DNA of 63,249 nt from JAGQRJ01 sp041402045 (GTDB taxonomy: Bacteria > Planctomycetota > J058): assembly GCA_041402045.1 (NCBI GenBank), contig JAWKSZ010000045.1, positions 1 through 63,249 of the forward strand, in the 5' to 3' direction. The translations under genes were made by a program, and so were the position numbers. Position 1 is the first letter of the stretch. Each line of letters starts with the position of its first letter. Positions 59,819 through 63,249 of the stretch are shown here, piece after piece. The notes under the pieces were generated by a model. It had not been told where the DNA came from and searched no databases. It saw only the letters and a program-made list of their open reading frames with translations.

Positions 59819-62800
59819 CGTGCTCCTCCTTCCCGCACACCGCCGAGTAGGCGCAGTGGTCGCACACCGGGGCTCTGGGGGTGATCTCGAACAAGAGCCG
59901 CCCCCGGTCGTAGACCTCGCGGATCCGCGCCTCGAGCGCGTCCCAGGCGGCGTCGAGCTCCTGAGGCGAGACCCAGCCCCAGTCGGTCGACTTGCGCCCC
60001 TGGCGCCCGTAGAACAGCGCGCCCTTGGCCGGCTTCTCGGCCACGACCTGGAGCAGCACCTGGAGCGTCCCCGGGCGCCACACGCTCGTGTGCCGGAGGA
60101 AGACCTTGCCCAGGTAGCTCGGGGCCACGCCGAAGCGCTCGCGGTAGGCGCGGTAGTAGGTCACGAGCTGGACCTCCTTGCCGTCCTTGATCGCCCGCTG
60201 CAGGCTGGGGGCCTTGTTGCTCGCCGTGCGCACCGTCTTGTAGTCGGCGATCAAGACCTGCTGCGCCCCCTCGAGCTCCGGCGCGTCGGCGCACACCCGG
60301 TCGATCTTGGCCACGAGGGCGGCCCCCGCGGCCTCGAACTCGACGGTGACCTCGCGCCCGGCCACGTGCTCCAGCGGCTCCTCGGCCTGCAGGCGCAGAT
60401 ACGGCTCGACCATCGCCCGCGCCGCCGCGAGGTTGCGGCGGAACTGGAACTCCGAACCGAAGCTCTCGCGCTCCTGCGAGAGCGCCTCCCACAGCCGGCG
60501 CTCGAGGTCCTCGCGCAACGCCGTGAGCCGCCCGGGGTCGCGGAACACGGCCTTGTGCGGGTGCGCGTCGTGGAAGGCCTCGAGCACGGCGTGGATCGCG
60601 GTGCCGAAGGTCGCCGCCTGCCCCCCGCCGCGCTGAAGGTGCAGGAGCTTCGAGTAGTAGAACTTGCGCGGGCAGTCGAGGAAGTCCTGGAGTCGGCTGG
60701 CCGAGAGCACGACCTCCGACGGCACCAGCTCGAGGGGCGCGCGGACCTCGTCGGGGAACGGGTCCGCCGCGGTGACGAAGGCCCGGTCGAGCCCGGCGTC
60801 ACCGACGCCCAGGGCGCGCTCGAGCCGCGCGCGGACCTCGGCGCCCCCGCGCTGGTAGAGCCGGCGCAGGGCCACCTCGAGCTCGTCGCGGTCGAGGGCG
60901 CCCTCGAGGGTCCCGGCCAGCCCCTCGGTGTCGCGAAACCCGATCGGGGGCTCGACGCTCGCCGCCGCCAGCTCGGCGAGCACGTCCGAGACGGCCGCCT
61001 TCTCCTCCTGCACCCGCCGCCAGAACGTCGACTCGTCCCCGCCGAGCACCTGGAGCAAGAACGGCGAGGGCGCGCTGTCGTCCTCCTCGCCGTCGTAGCG
61101 CTTGGCCCAGGACAGGATCAGCCGCTCCCGGGCGCGGGTGATCGCCACGTAGAACAGCCGCGCCTCCTCGGCGTAGTGCGCGTCGGGGGAGAGCCGGGTC
61201 GGATCGCGGAACCCGGGCTCGACCTGCTGCAGCGCCTCGACCGCGGCGTCCGAGAGCACCGTCGCCCGCCGGGGCGCCGAGGGGAAGCGCCCGGCCACCA
61301 GGTGCGGCACGAACACGACCTCGAACTCGAGGCCCTTGGCCTGGTGCACGGTCATGACCGAGACCGCGTCGGGCGGCTCCAAGAACTCCTCCCCCGGAGC
61401 CTCGACCTCGCTCTCGTTGCTGAAGTGCTCGAGCAGCTCGCGCAGGTGCTCGGCCAGGTCGCTCAAGGTCGGCGGCTCGCCCCCCTGACCCTCGACCGCG
61501 ATCTCGGTGAAGTCCCCGACCATGCTGTGGAGCTTGGTGAGGTTGGCCGCGTGCCGCGCCGCCAGCCGCGGGTCCTGCTCCTCGAGCCTCAGGATCCAGG
61601 GGATCAGCCCCGCGTCGACGGCGATCGCCGAGATCAGCGCGGGCAGCGCGTCGCGCCCCTTGCGCGCCCGCGCGCGCAGGATCAAGAACCGCTCGTGGAA
61701 CTCGAACAGCGCCTGCTTCTCCGCCTGGCTCATGAGCGCGTAGAAGTACGGCGGACGCACGTGCTGGAAGCTCTCGCGCTCCCGCGCGAGCTCGGCCTGC
61801 GCCTCCTCCGCGTCGGCCTTGACGGGGCGGAACACCGTCCAGCGCTCGGGGTCCTCGCGCTCCATGAGGTGGCGCAGGAACCAGAAGTAGCGCCCGGCGT
61901 GGCGGTCGCGGCGCACGACCCGGTCGAGGAAGCGCGCGATCGGGAGCTGGGGCAGCCCCGGGATCGGCGAGGCGAGCACGCGCCGGAGCGCGGCGTCGCT
62001 CTCCTGATCGGTGAGCGCGAGCACGTAGTTGACGAGGAACGCCACCGCCTCGTTGCGGTAGAACCCGGCGTTCCCGTGCACGCGATACGGCACGCCGAAG
62101 CGCTCGAGCTCGTTCTCGATCGCTTTGGTGTCGCGCTTGAGCGAGCGGCAGAGCACGGCCATGTCCCGCCAGCGGTAGACCCCGCCCCCCGGCCGCTCGG
62201 CGCGCCGCAGCCGCAAGATCTCGCGCACGATCCCGGTCGCCTCGGCCAGGCTCGTGGTGTGGGTCAAGACCTCGACCGCCCGGGGGTCCGTGGCCTGCCC
62301 CGCCGCGACCCCGCCGTCCGGGACCACCCGCCGCGCGAGGGCCACGATCTCGGGCCGCGAGCGGAAGTTCTGCTTCAAGGCGAGCTGGGCCGCCTGAGGG
62401 AAGGCCTCGAGGAACGCGCCCAGGACCTGCTCCGGCTGGGCGCCCCGGAACCCGTAAATGCTCTGGTGGGTGTCGCCGCAGGCGGTGACCCGCTCGGCGA
62501 GCGCGCTGCCCTGGGTCAAGGCCGCGACCAGCCGCCCCTGAGCCCGGTCCATGTCCTGGAGCTCGTCGACGAGGACCGCGTCGAAGCGGGCCTGGGTGGC
62601 GGCCCGCACCTCGTCGCGCTCGACCAGGGCCGTGGCCCGCCCGATCAGGTCGCGGAAGTCGAAGTGCCGACGCCGCACGAGCTCGTCCTCGTAGGCCCGA
62701 TACACCCGGGCCAAGTCCGCGAGCAGCCCGTCCCCGCACGCCTCGGCTGCGGCCTCGAGCCCCTCGGGTCCCACGCCGTTCTGCTTGAGCAGACCGAGGG

Positions 62801-63233
62801 CGTTCGCGACCTCGCCCACGAGCCCGCGACAGTCCCGCGCGGAGACGAGCGCGCTCGTGAGCGGGACCTGGCGCACGACGTCGCGCACCAGGACCCACTC
62901 CTTGAACCCGGTCAGCAGCCGGAACGCCCGCGGGATCCCGCTCTCGACGGGGTAGCGCTGGATCAAGTCGTAGCCAAAGCTGTGGAAGGTCGAGATCCAG
63001 AGGGTCTTGACCGAGCGCCGGGTGGCGAGCTCGACCCGCTGCCGCATTTCCCCCGCGGCCTTCTGGCTGAAGGTCAGGACCAGGATCCGCTCGGGGGAGA
63101 CCCCGTCTTGGACCAGCGCCAGGAACTTCGCGACCAGGGTCCGGGTCTTCCCCGAGCCAGGCCCGGCCTGGACCAGGAGCGGGCGGTCTCGCACCCGCAC
63201 CACCTCGGCCTGCTCGTCGGTCAGCTCGCTCAC
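59802..63233 (-). CDS. UvrD-type helicase with C-terminal Fe-S RecB-family nuclease (AdnA/AddA-like)
   Basis: An intact 1143-residue fusion. Residues 1-700 are a superfamily 1A helicase: VQAGPGSGKTRTLVAKFLAL, TLWISTFHSFGYDLI, FDAVLVDELQDMDRAQGRLV, GDTHQSIYGFRGAQPEQVLG, and VSVMTVHQAKGLEFEVVFVP with EEARLFYVAITRARERLIL. The last 300 residues are a PD-(D/E)XK nuclease (KIDRVCADAPELEGAQQVLI, ADYKTVRTAS) bracketed by Fe-S cysteines: FLDCPRKFYYSKL and CDHCAYSAVC. It pairs with the overlapping helicase-nuclease gene, resembling mycobacterial AdnAB, which resects double-strand breaks. GTG 63233; only 16 nt of upstream sequence are in the window. Confidence 0.9.
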   Translation of the reverse strand: MSELTDEQAEVVRVRDRPLLVQAGPGSGKTRTLVAKFLALVQDGVSPERILVLTFSQKAAGEMRQRVELATRRSVKTLWISTFHSFGYDLIQRYPVESGIPRAFRLLTGFKEWVLVRDVVRQVPLTSALVSARDCRGLVGEVANALGLLKQNGVGPEGLEAAAEACGDGLLADLARVYRAYEDELVRRRHFDFRDLIGRATALVERDEVRAATQARFDAVLVDELQDMDRAQGRLVAALTQGSALAERVTACGDTHQSIYGFRGAQPEQVLGAFLEAFPQAAQLALKQNFRSRPEIVALARRVVPDGGVAAGQATDPRAVEVLTHTTSLAEATGIVREILRLRRAERPGGGVYRWRDMAVLCRSLKRDTKAIENELERFGVPYRVHGNAGFYRNEAVAFLVNYVLALTDQESDAALRRVLASPIPGLPQLPIARFLDRVVRRDRHAGRYFWFLRHLMEREDPERWTVFRPVKADAEEAQAELARERESFQHVRPPYFYALMSQAEKQALFEFHERFLILRARARKGRDALPALISAIAVDAGLIPWILRLEEQDPRLAARHAANLTKLHSMVGDFTEIAVEGQGGEPPTLSDLAEHLRELLEHFSNESEVEAPGEEFLEPPDAVSVMTVHQAKGLEFEVVFVPHLVAGRFPSAPRRATVLSDAAVEALQQVEPGFRDPTRLSPDAHYAEEARLFYVAITRARERLILSWAKRYDGEEDDSAPSPFLLQVLGGDESTFWRRVQEEKAAVSDVLAELAAASVEPPIGFRDTEGLAGTLEGALDRDELEVALRRLYQRGGAEVRARLERALGVGDAGLDRAFVTAADPFPDEVRAPLELVPSEVVLSASRLQDFLDCPRKFYYSKLLHLQRGGGQAATFGTAIHAVLEAFHDAHPHKAVFRDPGRLTALREDLERRLWEALSQERESFGSEFQFRRNLAAARAMVEPYLRLQAEEPLEHVAGREVTVEFEAAGAALVAKIDRVCADAPELEGAQQVLIADYKTVRTASNKAPSLQRAIKDGKEVQLVTYYRAYRERFGVAPSYLGKVFLRHTSVWRPGTLQVLLQVVAEKPAKGALFYGRQGRKSTDWGWVSPQELDAAWDALEARIREVYDRGRLLFEITPRAPVCDHCAYSAVCGKEEHGAADG

Positions 63234-63249
63234 TCGGTCCGCGTTCCCC

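Overview
The window is very GC-rich DNA (roughly three quarters G+C by eye, almost every codon ending in G or C) from a Gram-negative-type bacterium. Evidence for an outer membrane and periplasm is a FadL-like porin, several lipoproteins, FecR-like and c-type cytochrome domains. Two Ser/Thr kinases fused to TPR or Sel1 repeats, an FHA-DUF4388 protein, LamG/DUF4214 modules and a zinc anti-sigma protein beside its ECF sigma factor suggest Planctomycetota, or less likely Myxococcota. This is inference; there is no rRNA or tRNA here to settle it.

Layout. 0-12 kb: housekeeping and metabolic genes (caspase-like lipoprotein, ATP-grasp protein, radical SAM/signal peptidase operon, DODA-type dioxygenase, thioesterase, TrmI, Clp-N protein, acyl-CoA dehydrogenase, DASS transporter, a frameshifted FHA-DUF4388 gene). 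12.8-13.1 kb: a 31-bp minisatellite. 13-31 kb: surface and signalling genes (two beta-propeller lipoproteins, one with two c-haem sites; anti-sigma/ECF pair; TPR kinase; a csp operon and a fatty-acid desaturase; Sel1 kinase; a huge peroxidase-LamG-DUF4214 protein). 31-46 kb: an RRM protein and double zinc ribbon, HEAT protein, a 1337-residue PHP lipoprotein with a FadL porin, SEC-C protein, DASS/RCK transporter with DUF2270, and a pRiA4b-ORF3-like protein. 46-63 kb: DNA transactions (SWIM-SNF2-HTH protein, ERCC4-HhH nuclease, two consecutive UvrD-nuclease fusions resembling AdnAB), mixed with small orphan genes, decayed fragments and a dispersed-repeat cluster.

Regulation. Many starts lie just downstream of a GCTANNNT -10 box, often so close that the mRNA must be leaderless. 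Three units linked by function to cold adaptation (csp operon, desaturase, RRM protein) instead share a roughly 90-nt leader with the same -10 box and conserved sequence blocks at fixed distances from the start codon. This is the best candidate for an undescribed regulatory system in the window.

Quality. Several genes are interrupted by single-base indels, clustered at 11.9-12.7, 23.8-23.9, 48.4-49.2 and 57-59.7 kb. Whether these are assembly errors or true decay cannot be decided from the sequence.
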